Assembly: GCA_030704615.1 (NCBI GenBank) | Contig: CM060733.1 | Location: forward strand, 51,150,001 to 51,214,000 | Reading direction: 5' to 3' | DNA: 64,000 nt | Source of the DNA: Takakia lepidozioides | Lineage: Eukaryota > Streptophyta > Takakiopsida > Takakiales > Takakiaceae | In this document: positions 1 through 9,599 of the stretch, one piece after another | Layout of the letters: the number at the start of each line of letters is the position of its first letter | Position numbering within the stretch: the stretch's first letter is position 1 | Made by a program: the position numbers and the translations under genes | The notes under the pieces: model-generated | Database searches by the model: none | What the model saw: the letters and a program-made list of their open reading frames with translations, nothing else | Told to the model about the DNA's origin: nothing

Positions 1-44
1 CTTCTTCTCACTGCCAGCAATGTCTATGCTCGGGCGAACGAAAT

Positions 45-1264
45 CTAAGCCATCTTCATGTTCTTCTCTGGCCAAAGACAATTCAGACCGACGACATCCT
101 CCAACATTGTTTGCGGTGGGACCTCTTCCTCGTTAGGGTGAGGCAAGACACAATTGGCAATATAGATATCATTCACCTCAACCTGCCACAATCCTTCAGG
201 TACAACACGGCAGTGATATGTGTCTTTGTCAGGCACACCAATGACAATTCCACTAGCAGCCTTGTGTCGTGGTAAATGAGGATCATACAGGCTGATTTTG
301 TCCTTCAACTTAAACTGCACACAACACCCACCATAAACCCCACATTAATCAACCCATGAAGACTTACATGTACATTCAAAACTAGATAATGAGGACCGTC
401 TAGTACAAGGGGGTTGAAAGTACTTTTGGTAGCATAAGAATATCTGCCACTGTGGCAGGGGGTTGATATTTGGGGGTTGCCTTTGAAGGCGCCGTAGTTG
501 GTGCACTGTCGGTGGCAATATCAAGAGTGGCTTTCTCGGCCTACAAACATCACGCCCAACACCCCTTAGCAGTTACATTTAGCAATGCATCTACTAATAG
601 TTTGAAGTACCCAACATGTAAATGGCCACATTGTACAGAACTGATAGCTGATGCATAGAATTCATGGCACACACCAATAAATAGATCATTCATGAAATGT
701 TTTCAGAGTCAAAAACAGAAAGCAAGATAAAGTCTTTGAGGGCGTACCTCTTTCTGTGGGGAAGGCTTCACATGCTGATCTGCCAAACCCCCACTGTCAC
801 CCTTACCAACACTCTCGGTGGTGCAGACGTCCTCACCAGCAGCCAATATTGTTGTCCCGCCAGCTCCACCTCCCTTCCTACGTGGCAATTTATCAGGAAT
901 TCCCTTGCGCCCCAATTTTACTTGGGTCACCACAAGGTCCTCAATGGCAGACGACTTTGGCTTTTCCCCAACCTCAAGAGGTTCTCCCTGCACCCAAACA
1001 AAACATACCAGAGCAGTAAACTTCAAAGTCAACTAACACTGAATGGATGACAACCACAAAAATAAGTTGGGGTGAAGGTGCACAAACCACCTTCTCTGTA
1101 GCAGTCTTTCCTCCCAAGCCTGCGTCGGAATCGCAAGGTTCAATAACAATACATATTGGGTTAGTAGTTGGAGGAGGGGCGGTTGCTGACATTCCCAACA
1201 TCATTGCCATCAATGCATCCAGTTGCAGCCTAACACAAGCCCCTCCACCCCACAAAGTTAGCAA
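45..1264 (-). pseudogene. CACTA-associated second ORF (DUF8039-like), multi-exon remnant
   Basis: I read three minus-strand exon-like blocks. About 1225-1080 is a leucine/methionine-rich stretch (LQLDALMAMMLGM) followed by Pro/Thr-rich sequence. About 960-715 is a basic Gly/Lys segment (LGRKGIPDKLPRRKGGGAGG). 320-45 is a compact domain ending EDVVGLNCLWPEKN. Plant proteins encoded beside En/Spm (CACTA) transposases commonly have a coiled coil, a low-complexity linker and a C-terminal domain ending in a similar hydrophobic-W-P motif (DUF8039-like). That family match is from memory and moderate. No ATG-led reading frame joins the blocks and splice sites are unassigned, so this is a fragment or pseudogene. 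Its function, if any, is unknown. A CACTA transposase remnant lies at 6.6 kb on the opposite strand, so the two need not be one element. Confidence 0.4.
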
Positions 1265-1705
1265 TTATGGAAAATAAGGTCAACCGGGCAACAAGCAAGG
1301 TCGGCAGTTCGTGAACGCAACAAACCTTGGTCCAACGTGCCAAAAAAAGTTTGGCATCCAATGGCGTGAATGCATGGAATGTCATGCTTTGGCGCCCTAG
1401 CAATGTCCCACATCCATTCAGTATTAAAACCCTAACACATGTTCTAACCCTTTGAAATTTAATCCATGGGTCAAGCCATACATAGTCCAATTCGCAAGCC
1501 ATTCATCTTTCTAACAAGGTTTCCAGGTCATTCACATTTAGGAAAGAACCTTGGTTTGATATATAACATTTACCACCATATATGCAGATTGTAAACTCAT
1601 CACAAAAGCAGATTGCAGGTCTGGAGATAAATCTCTAGAACCAGGCTCAAAGCATATCAGGTTCGAAATGAAACAATCAGCCACTCATGCCTTAAGTTCA
1701 TGAAG
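1265..1705. other. Non-coding stretch, no recognisable feature
   Basis: Only short overlapping ORFs are present on both strands, without recognisable motifs. The part next to 1264 may hold a further exon of the minus-strand gene (1500-1440 reads EWLANWTMYGLTHG-like), but splice sites are not convincing. Confidence 0.3.
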
Positions 1706-2070
1706 TTTTTACCTTGGTTGTCCCACCATTGACTGGGGTAAGAAAAATATTCATTCCACAGCTTCTCCTCGTCTCAGCTGTTACCTGTTTCTGGATACTT
1801 CCCTGTTGTCACATTGGCAGTACCATGTCAAAGTCGCTCCAAACTATCAAAAGCTCACTCAACCAGCTAACTTGCAGAATTCAACATGAAAATTTAGGGC
1901 CGATTCTAATAAGATGGAAAAACAGGGTGAAATGTGTTGAAGAAGGTGCCTTCATTACCAGTGCCTGAGTTTATCATTGTGTCGCTGCTACTGCGGCTTC
2001 TAGTTGACCAGTCACCATCTACCCATGCAGGTTTCTTGTAGCTATTGATCCATTTGGTACATTTCCAGCT
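1706..2070. repeat. Dispersed repeat that travels with the PPR copies
   Basis: This stretch recurs at 49200-49540 with long near-identical blocks, for example the segment around attcattccacagcttctc, the tract around gttgtcacattggcag, and the motif gggtgaaatgtgttgaagaa. A shorter related copy lies at 3030-3245. In all three places PPR-like sequence on the minus strand lies directly to the right. The block therefore looks like the 3' flank of an ancestral PPR gene that was duplicated with it. Confidence 0.6.
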
Positions 2071-2670
2071 TTGGTGATGCAACCATGCACCTCCGATGCC
2101 CTTTTCCAGGGCTGCCAGACTTGCACACGCACTGCAAACGCACACAAACATGATGTGGTCGAACTTCACCCCTTCCCCCATCATTTGCTTTCAGGTCTCC
2201 AAAGCCCCATACAGCGCCCCTGCTCTGCACACCCTGCAAACATCACATTCCACAACACCACATCTCATTCAGCCATAGTGTTGAACACTCCCTTGGCATC
2301 CTCAATGCTACCATATTTGGCATACATGGCCACCAGAGCACTGTTCAGGATGACATCTGGAACAATTGCAGATTTGATCATGTCACCAGGGATCTCTTTG
2401 CCCTTTTCCAGGGCTGCCAGACACACTGCAAACACACACAAACCTATGTCGGCGGGCTTCACCCCTTTCCCCCATCATTTGCTCATAGGTTGGAGCCTCC
2501 ATCCCGCACCCCTGCTGTGCATACCCCGCAAGCATCGCACTCCACGACACCACATCTCATTCAGCCATAGTGTTGAACACTCCCTTGGCATCCTCGATGC
2601 ACCCACATTTGGCATACATGTCCACCAGGGCAGGGGCAGTGTTCAAAATGACATCTGGTAATCTGACAAA
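2071..2670 (-). pseudogene. PPR protein pseudogene fragment
   Basis: The minus strand encodes decayed pentatricopeptide repeats. Recognisable pieces include ALVAMYAKYGSIEDAKGVFN, NTMAE and CLAALEKGKEIPGD. They match the plant PLS-type PPR pattern (MYAKCG...A..VFD.M..RD.VSWN) used by organelle RNA-editing and RNA-processing factors. Frames are broken every 60-90 codons, so no product longer than one or two repeats is possible. Its neighbours are the PPR array at 3.2-5.4 kb and copies at 29-32 kb (plus strand) and 49.7-50.2 kb (minus strand). Confidence 0.75.
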
Positions 2671-3030
2671 CATTCTCCTTTTAGAATTGTTCCAGCAAAT
2701 GCCCCAACCCTACTGACTTAGAGGCTGTATTGTCCAAAGCCATGTCCATTTCCAGAAAATTGTCTGATGAAAATGAAGTTAGGTAGAAAACTTCCCTGGA
2801 CTTGTTTCCAGTCTGTGACATGGGGGAGGACATCATGGATGACCTCAAGGGTCTACCCACTCTCGGCACTAGACTGAAATTTAAACTAAGGGCAAGAATC
2901 CTACCTTTGAATAGCAAACAGAAGCAGAGAGGAAAGGGAGAGTGCAATTGCATCCAACTCAACTTATCGCACTAGTTCCTATGGTCAATTGCATCTGCTA
3001 CACTCTGTAATCTGACAGGCATTCACCTTT
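2671..3030. other. Spacer between PPR pseudogene blocks
   Basis: This stretch holds no recognisable gene. A 93-codon minus-strand ORF (2962-2681) has no known motif. Confidence 0.3.
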
Positions 3031-3229
3031 TTGCCTCGGTTGTCCCACCAGTTACTGGGGTCAAAAAAGTATTCATCCCACAGCTTCTTCTCATATCTGT
3101 TACCTGTTTTTGGATACTTAGGGACGACTCTGATAGTAGGGGAATTCAGGGTGAAATATGTTGAAGAAGGTACCTTCATTAGCAGTGGGCCTTGTTCTAT
3201 TAATTGCATTGCTGCCATTGTTGTTTCCA

Positions 3230-5430
3230 GTTGACCATCTACCCACTCGTAGCCATTGTGCTATTGAAGAAGGTGCCCCCCCTTCCCCCATCATTTGCTC
3301 ATAGCTCTCCAAAGCCTCCATCCCACGTCCCTGCCGTGCATACCATGCAAGCATCGCACTCCACAACACCACATCTCGTTCAGCCATAGTGTCGAACACT
3401 CCCTTTGCATCCTAGATGCACCCACATTTTGCAAACATGTTCACCAGGGTTTTGTTTAGAATGACATCTGGTACAATAATAACTCTGAAGATGTCGCCAT
3501 GGACCTCTTTCCCCTAAGCTGCCAGGGCAGTGTTCAGATTGACATTTGGCACAATTCCATCTTTGATGATATCCCCATGCACCTTTTGCCCTTCTCCAAG
3601 CCGGCTGCCAAGCTTGCACAAGCATTGCAAATGCACACAAACATGATGTGCTTCCCCCATCATTTGCTCATAGCTCTCCAAAGCCTCCATCCCACGTCCC
3701 TGCCGTGCATACCATGCAAGCACCGCACTCCATGACACCACATCTCGTTCAGCCATAGTGTCGAACACTCCCTTTGCATCCTAGATGCACCCACATTTTG
3801 CAAACATGTTCACCAGGGTTTTGTTCAGAATGACATCTGGTACAATATTAACTCTGAAGATGTCGCCATGGACCTCTTTCCCCTAAGCTGCCAGGGCAGT
3901 ATTCAGATTGACATTTGGCACAATTCCATCTTTGATGATATCCCCATGCACCTCTTGCCCTTCTCCAGGGCTGCCAGGCTTGCACAAGAATTGCAAATGC
4001 ACACAAACATGATGTGCTTCCCCCATCCTTTGCTCATAGCTCTCCAAAGCCTTCATCCCACGTCCCTGCCGTGCATACCTTGCAAGCATCGCACTCCACG
4101 ACACCACATCTCGTTCAGCCATAGTGTCGAACACTCCCTTTGCATCCTAGATCCTAGATCCCTTTGCACCCACATTTTGCAAACATGTCCACCAGGGTAT
4201 GGTTCAGAATGACATTTGGTACAATTCCAACTCTGAAGATGTCGCCATGGACCTCTTTCCCTTTTTTCCGGAGCTGCCAGGGCAGTGTTCATAATGACAT
4301 TTGGTATAATTCCAGCTTTGATGATACCCCATGCACCTCTTTGCCCTCGTCCAGGCTCGATGCACCCACATTTCGCATACATGTCCACCAGGGTATGGTT
4401 CAGACTGACATTTGGTACAATTCCAGCTCTGAAGATGTCGCCATGGACCTCTTTCCCCTTTTCCAGAGCTGCGAGGGCAGTGTTCAGATTCACATTTGGT
4501 ACAATTCGAGCTTTGATGATATCCCCATGCACCTCTTTGCCCTTCTCCAGGCCGGCTGCCAGGCTTGCACAAGCATTGCAAATGCACACAAACATGATGT
4601 GCTTCCCCCATCATTTGCTCATAGCTCTTCAAAGCCTCCATTCCACATCCCTGCTGTGCATACCCTGCAAGCACATCATATCGCACTCCACGACACCACA
4701 TCTCGTTCAGCCATAGTGTCGAACACTCCCTTTGCATCCTAGATGCACCCACATTTTGCAAACATGTCCACCAGGGTATTGTTCAGAATGTCATCTGGTA
4801 CAATTCCAGCTCTGAAGATGTCGCCATGCACCTCTTTTCCCATTTCCAAAGCTGCCAGGGCAGTGTGCAGATTGACATTTGGCACAATTCCAGCTTTGAT
4901 GATATCCCTATGCACCTCTTGCCCTTCTCCAGGGCTGCCAGGCTTGCACGCACATTGCAAATGCACACAAACAAGATGTGCTTCCCCCATCATCTGCTCA
5001 TACCTCTCCAAAGCCTCCATCCCACATCCCTGCTGTGCATACCCTGCAAGCATCGCACTCCACGACACCACATCTCGTTCAGCCATAGTGTCAAACACTC
5101 CCTTTGCATCCTAGATGCACCCACATTTTGCAAACATGTTCACCGGGGTATTGTTCAGAATGACATCTGATACAATTCCAGCTCTGAAGATGACGCCATG
5201 AACCTCTTTCCCCTTTTCCAAAGCTGCCAGGGCAGTGTTCAGATTGACATTTGGCACAATTCCAGCTTTGATGATATCCCCATGCACCTCTTGCCCTTCT
5301 CCAGGGCTGCCAGGCTTGCACAAGCATTGCAAATGCACACAAACACGATGTGCTTCCCCCATCATTTGCTCATAGGTCTCCAAAGCCTCCATCCCACGTC
5401 CCTGCCGTGCATACCCTGGACCAAGCTGAC
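3230..5430 (-). pseudogene. Tandem array of decayed PPR repeats, ~365-bp units
   Basis: Six related units can be anchored on the plus-strand phrase catttgctcatagctct near 3298, 3660, 4026, 4612, 4991 and 5363. Spacing is about 361, 366, 586, 379 and 372 bp. On the minus strand each unit encodes KEVHGDIIKAGIVPNVNLN, MFAKCGCI, DAKGVFDTMAERDVVSWSAM and GMEALESYEQMMGEAHHVC, that is one P-L-S triplet of PPR motifs. Stops and frameshifts recur at the same places in several units, for example the stop after AKCGCI. The array was therefore amplified after it had already decayed. PPR proteins bind organellar RNA in sequence-specific fashion; this copy cannot make a working protein. Confidence 0.75.
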
Positions 5431-6115
5431 TCTCCCAAGAACCTTGTAAACATCAGCGAGGACTTAAGTGCGCAGCAATGATGTGGGTTAGTGGGGCTTA
5501 GTGCTTGAGGGGAAAAGAAAACATCGCATTGGTCCATGAGAACCACCATGGTGCAGCTAAGCGAGCAGAGATTGAAACACGACCTGCTAAGACCAAGCTG
5601 ACTCTCCAAGAACCTTGTAAACATCAAGAAGAATACCAAATCATGGTACTAACAGGAGCCAAAAGCCCACATTTGCAGGATGGACAAACTTCTTCACATC
5701 CTACATAGAAAAAGCCACACCTTGCGATTGCGATTGTCCCACCATCATGAAGGATCTGTAAAAAACTCATGCGAGCTCTGCTCCGTGCTTCAAATTCAGG
5801 GCCGAGTCTGATGAGAGGGCAAAATAGGCTGAAATAGGTCGAAGAAGAAGGTGCCCTAACCACATTGTCGTCGACCTTGTGTCATGACCCATGGAGGATT
5901 TGACAGACCATGAACCCAAACGGACCTCTTGTGTGTGCTGCTTGTGTCTGTAGTCAGGTAATGTCGGATTGTCCATGAGAACCACCACGGTGCAGCTGAG
6001 CGAGCAGAGATTGAAACGCGACCTGCTAAGACCAACCTGCACGAGGACTTAGTGTGCACAGCAACGATAGGGCTTAGTGAGGCTTAGTGGGGCTTAGTGC
6101 ATGAGGGAAAAAAAC
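5431..6115. repeat. Two copies of a ~75-bp repeat plus flanking non-coding DNA
   Basis: Closely similar blocks at about 5532-5595 and 5967-6036 share gtccatgagaaccacca, gtgcagct, and gcgagcagagattgaaac. The second block is followed by a short imperfect gcttagtg repeat (6066-6100). Read on the minus strand the blocks contain a weak B-box-like string, so they may be an eroded tRNA-derived SINE family, but I see no matching A box. Confidence 0.45.
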
Positions 6116-6120
6116 AACGC

Positions 6121-6187
6121 GAGGAGTTTGAACCCGCGACCCCGCGACACGCAGGAAGAGCCCTTACCAGTACGCTACATGCGCGCA
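6121..6187 (-). repeat. tRNA-derived SINE head
   Basis: On the minus strand an A box TAGCGTACTGG (6177-6167) fits the RNA polymerase III consensus TRGYNNANNGG at every fixed base. It is followed about 30 bp later by a B-box-like GGGTTCAAACTCC (6136-6124). The surrounding sequence does not fold into an aminoacylatable tRNA, and an AT-rich tail follows. This is the usual form of a plant tRNA-derived SINE rather than a tRNA gene. Confidence 0.55.
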
Positions 6188-6429
6188 TTTGAAATTTCCC
6201 CCCAAAAGTATGTATATATTGTACATACGTGATGGGCAACTTTTTAAGTTTTTTAACCTTTTCACAAACCGTATAAGCAATTTTTACTTTTATTTTTTAA
6301 AAATAAATTTTAAAGGAAACCTCAGGCCCTTGAGGAGGGGGAAAAATTAACCCCCTTTCATTTATGGGCCATGAGACCTACAGGAGGATCAACGCCTAGA
6401 CATACCGTCGTCACAAACAATCCCACACA

Positions 6430-6505
6430 TGGGGTAATGCGTCGGGTTTGAACCCTGAACCACCAGGGCGACACACTCTGCACTTACCAGCCGATGTGTT
6501 TTTTT
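6430..6505 (-). repeat. Probable second tRNA-derived SINE head
   Basis: The minus strand has GGTTCAAACCC (6454-6444), a good B box, preceded by a degenerate A-box-like CGGCTGGTAAG (about 6494-6484). Layout and neighbouring AT-rich DNA resemble the copy at 6121-6187. The A box is weak. Confidence 0.4.
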
Positions 6506-6616
6506 TAAATCTTTTGCACTTTGATTTTTTTTTAAAAAAAATCATTTTAGTGGTTACAAGTGAGCACATAGATGTATTCCATGGAGATAAACAAAACTGT
6601 TCATCCGGTGTCTTCA

Positions 6617-7466
6617 CGGTGGATGTATCCCATGGAGCGTTACATGAAAGATCTTAAGGGATACGTTAGGAATTACGCAAAGCCAAAAGGAAGTACGGTT
6701 GTAGGGTATGTTCTGGATGAGGCCATGGGGTTCATGACTTAGTATATGCAATCATTTGATGCAACTCAACGGCGGACTTGGGATGCAAATGCGGAGGAAG
6801 GGGTTGAGGACGAGGTCTTCGAAGGTGTCGGCAAAAAGCGGGATATGACTGGAGCGGAAGAGATGCAGCACAAATTTTGTATGTGCTGAACAATACCAAT
6901 GACATGGCTCTTTGGGTGTAGTGAGTACTTCTTTTCATTGCACCTTATTCATATCAAGTTCAATTTCAATTCTGACTGTCACCAATGTAATCAAACCACC
7001 CACAAAGTCATAAATGTCAGTGGTTCATCCTGATTATAACCAATGTTGTAGTAACGGAATGTCTGAGTGAGTGACTTGTTGGAAGAGCATGTTCATTTAC
7101 AAGTCATTCTGCTCACTCCTCCAGTGGTTTTCAAAGTATCATTCATGCTAGGTATTTTTTGCTAAATAATGCAATAATTTATTGCTAACATGTGTCATTC
7201 TTGTTGCCATTTTGTGACAAAAAGTATGCAACAGAGAATGCACAGTTCACAACAGACAGAGAGGCATGTGGTGATGAGTGGCGTGCCAATCGACGTCTAC
7301 CTTATCAGATCAGCCAATACCTAAGTCATTAGATGGTCCCACGGCTCTAAATAAAGAAGACCTGGCTATGTTGGCTACCATTCAAGTGGCATTTGTGCAA
7401 CCAACCGCTATTCCAGTTGAGCAAAGTGATTCAGAGGGTGACGAATATGTTTCAGATTCAGAATAA
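6617..7466 (+). pseudogene. CACTA (En/Spm, TNP2-like) transposase remnant
   Basis: From 6617 the frame reads RWMYPMERYMKDLKGYVRN, then AKPKGSTVVGYVLDEAMGFM. This matches the DUF4218 domain found C-terminal to the TNP2 transposase core in plant CACTA elements (typically WMYPIERYL..LK.YVRN.ARPEGSIAEGY). A TAG interrupts at 6749. The alignment resumes with KKRDMTGAEEMQ and, one frame over, YVLNNTNDMALWV up to about 6920. A 63-codon acidic tail (SDSEGDEYVSDSE) at 7278-7466 may be the C terminus. The catalytic part is not in the window upstream, so the copy is 5'-truncated or interrupted. It lies 0.7 kb inside a CACTA terminus at 8134. Confidence 0.75.
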
Positions 7467-8134
7467 AGTTTATTGTTGGAACCATTTGTTCAATAACATC
7501 ATCCCACAATGATCTGGCCACTTGTCTGTTTTTCAAAGTCTGTCACAGCTGCACAAACCACTGAAAGTTTTTCATGTATCACCAAAAAAGTGGTACCAAT
7601 CACTGTTGTGTAGGCAACCACTAGAATAGTGGTTCCAATTACTGCAGTATCTTTCACCACCCACTCTCCACCACTGTCAAAGTGGTACAAATCAATGAGG
7701 TGTCTTTAACCACTCAAGATCAACGTGCATTGTCCCCGTCCACGTGGAATATTATATTTATGAATTAAAATATATTTCCAAATCATAAATCATAAATAAA
7801 ATTTGAATTATTACACGTGGAGTAGCAAGTGGTTTCAACCACTTCCCATCACTGAGGTGTCTATAACCACTCACAATGTACCATTGCACTCGTCCACGTG
7901 GAATATTATATTATATTAATTAAAATATATTACCAAATAAATAATAATAAATAAAAACAAAATAGTACACGTGGACTACTGAGTGGTTGAAACCACTTCC
8001 AACCACTGTCTGTGATGCCACCGTGGCATTTCATTGGGATTAACCACTGGCAAGTGGTTACTAGTGGTTTATAGAGTGGAAAAAGACAATAGTGGTTAAA
8101 GGGCCAGTGATTACTCCACGTTTTTCTTCTAGTG
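7467..8134. mobile_element. CACTA element subterminal region and 3' terminus
   Basis: The right end, read on the minus strand from 8134, is CACTAGAAGAAAAACG, a canonical CACTA terminus. Inside it are many copies of agtggtt/aaccact in both orientations (7600-8090), the usual binding-site-like subterminal repeats of this superfamily. Two near-identical A/T-rich blocks with cacgtggaatattata occur at 7741 and 7898. The base triplet after the end is cat; the left end was not found. Confidence 0.7.
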
Positions 8135-8137
8135 CAT

Positions 8138-8562
8138 TGGAGTTGTCGCTTACCCAACTACCAGATCAGCCGTTCCGACTCTCACGACCTTCAACATCAC
8201 GCAGATGCTCTCGAGACGATCGGCCACCAATGCGACGCGTATTTCCTCGTCTGGACCCCGTACGACGGCAAGTGGAGTCTACTCGAAGTCTGATAATTCT
8301 GTTGGAGGTTGAGGCTTCGGAACCAGAGGGCAACGAAATCATGTTTGAAGCCAGCTTCGAAAATCAGAATGCTCAAATTACTGCGTGGTCCCAGGTTCAA
8401 GGTGTTGGACACTATCGATGGTTACATGGACCTATAAATCATTTGAAGAACGAAGAGCCGAATACTTGGCAAGTACCATTCGTCGGATTTTGGATTTTCT
8501 CCAACTCTAAGCAAGTCCAAGATTTTACCGCTCCTCGAGGAACTCGGCGTTAGAGGAGGGGG
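8138..8562 (+). pseudogene. 3' end of an LTR retrotransposon internal region
   Basis: A 153-codon frame (8092-8553) and an overlapping one are open up to a purine-rich tract (tagaggagggg) that abuts an LTR. I cannot recognise the encoded peptide. Its position, just before a polypurine tract and a 3' LTR, suggests the C-terminal end of a retrotransposon polyprotein, decayed. It starts right after the CACTA terminus at 8134, so the CACTA element probably truncated or inserted into it. Confidence 0.4.
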
Positions 8563-9187
8563 TGATGTCACGGACATAGCCCAGATGAACTTACCAGGAG
8601 TAAATACCAAAAGTTATCAAGTTACCATGTTACCGAAAGTTACCACGATTTACCATTATTTACCATGATTTACCATTACTTACCAAGTTACTGGGAGTTT
8701 ACCAAATTACCAAGAGTAACTTGGGAAACTACTCAGGAAGCTTCATTTGGAGGAAACTTCTCCATCAATATACCTCCTTTGTTTAAGGAAGCTTCTCCAT
8801 CAAGAAACCTTTGTTTAATCTTGGAAACTTCTCCAGCAAGAAACCTCCATAGGGGAAGATTCTTGGGGAAGCTTCTTAGTACCCAATATATATAGGAGGC
8901 GAGACTGGACACTCTTCAGTCTCGCCAACACCAGTTCAAGCTACTCTTGTTTCCAGTTCCCAGTACTCTAGCCCAGTTTCCAGTATCTAGTACTCCAGAC
9001 CAGTTTCCAGCATTCCAGTATTCAAGTCGTGTTCCAATATCTTGTACTCTTGTTCATTGTTATAAAGATCATCTTGATTCCTATTTACTCATCGTGCATA
9101 CAGCCACGCCGACCTTAACTTCTTGTCTAGTCTTGTACCTCTAGTCTGATCTCTTGGTTGTGTTCAGTTATGTTCTCGTCCTTGACA
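8563..9187 (+). repeat. LTR of a Ty3/gypsy-type retrotransposon (3' LTR)
   Basis: The 625-bp block starts TGATGTCACGGACATAGC directly after a polypurine tract and ends TCGTCCTTGACA. It contains repeated ttaccat/gttacc motifs (8620-8720) and a TATA box aatatatatagg near 8884-8895. The TG...CA ends, the PPT and the promoter position fit a 3' LTR on the plus strand. No second copy is in the window. Confidence 0.65.
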
Positions 9188-9561
9188 TTGGCCGTCCCAG
9201 CAATGCTTTTGTGAAGTTGAGGGCCGCAAAGCCAAAAAAAAAAAAAAAAAAAAAAAACTCTCATTGTGGTGATGTTGTTGCAACGCCCTGACGTCCTCAG
9301 TAACGCTTTTGCGACGCCGAGGCGTTGCAACGTCCAAAAAGTTTTTTTTTGTATTTGTGATGTCGGGGCGTCGCAGGAAAAAAAATCCGTCGCAGCGAGG
9401 GCCCTCTTTCCCCCTTCATGCCACCTTGCAACGGTTGGGCGTCACAATGGTATCGCAGCGGGGGATTGCGACGCCGCGGGCTCGACGTCGTGGGCTCAAC
9501 GACGCAGAGGGCGTGGGGCGCGGCTGGCGTCGCCCCCCCCCCCCCCCCATTTGTTGTAGTG
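9188..9561. mobile_element. GC-rich terminal region of a CACTA-like element
   Basis: The segment is built of variants of gcgacgc/gcgtcgca interrupted by homopolymer runs (A near 9233-9256, C near 9533-9548). It ends ccatttgttgtagtg, whose complement is CACTACAACAAATGG. The same style of sequence forms both ends of the CACTA element at 27094-33438. Only one terminus is recognisable here. Confidence 0.55.
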
Positions 9562-9599
9562 AGGGGAGGCACTGCGATCCTCCTCTCCCCCTCTCTTAG

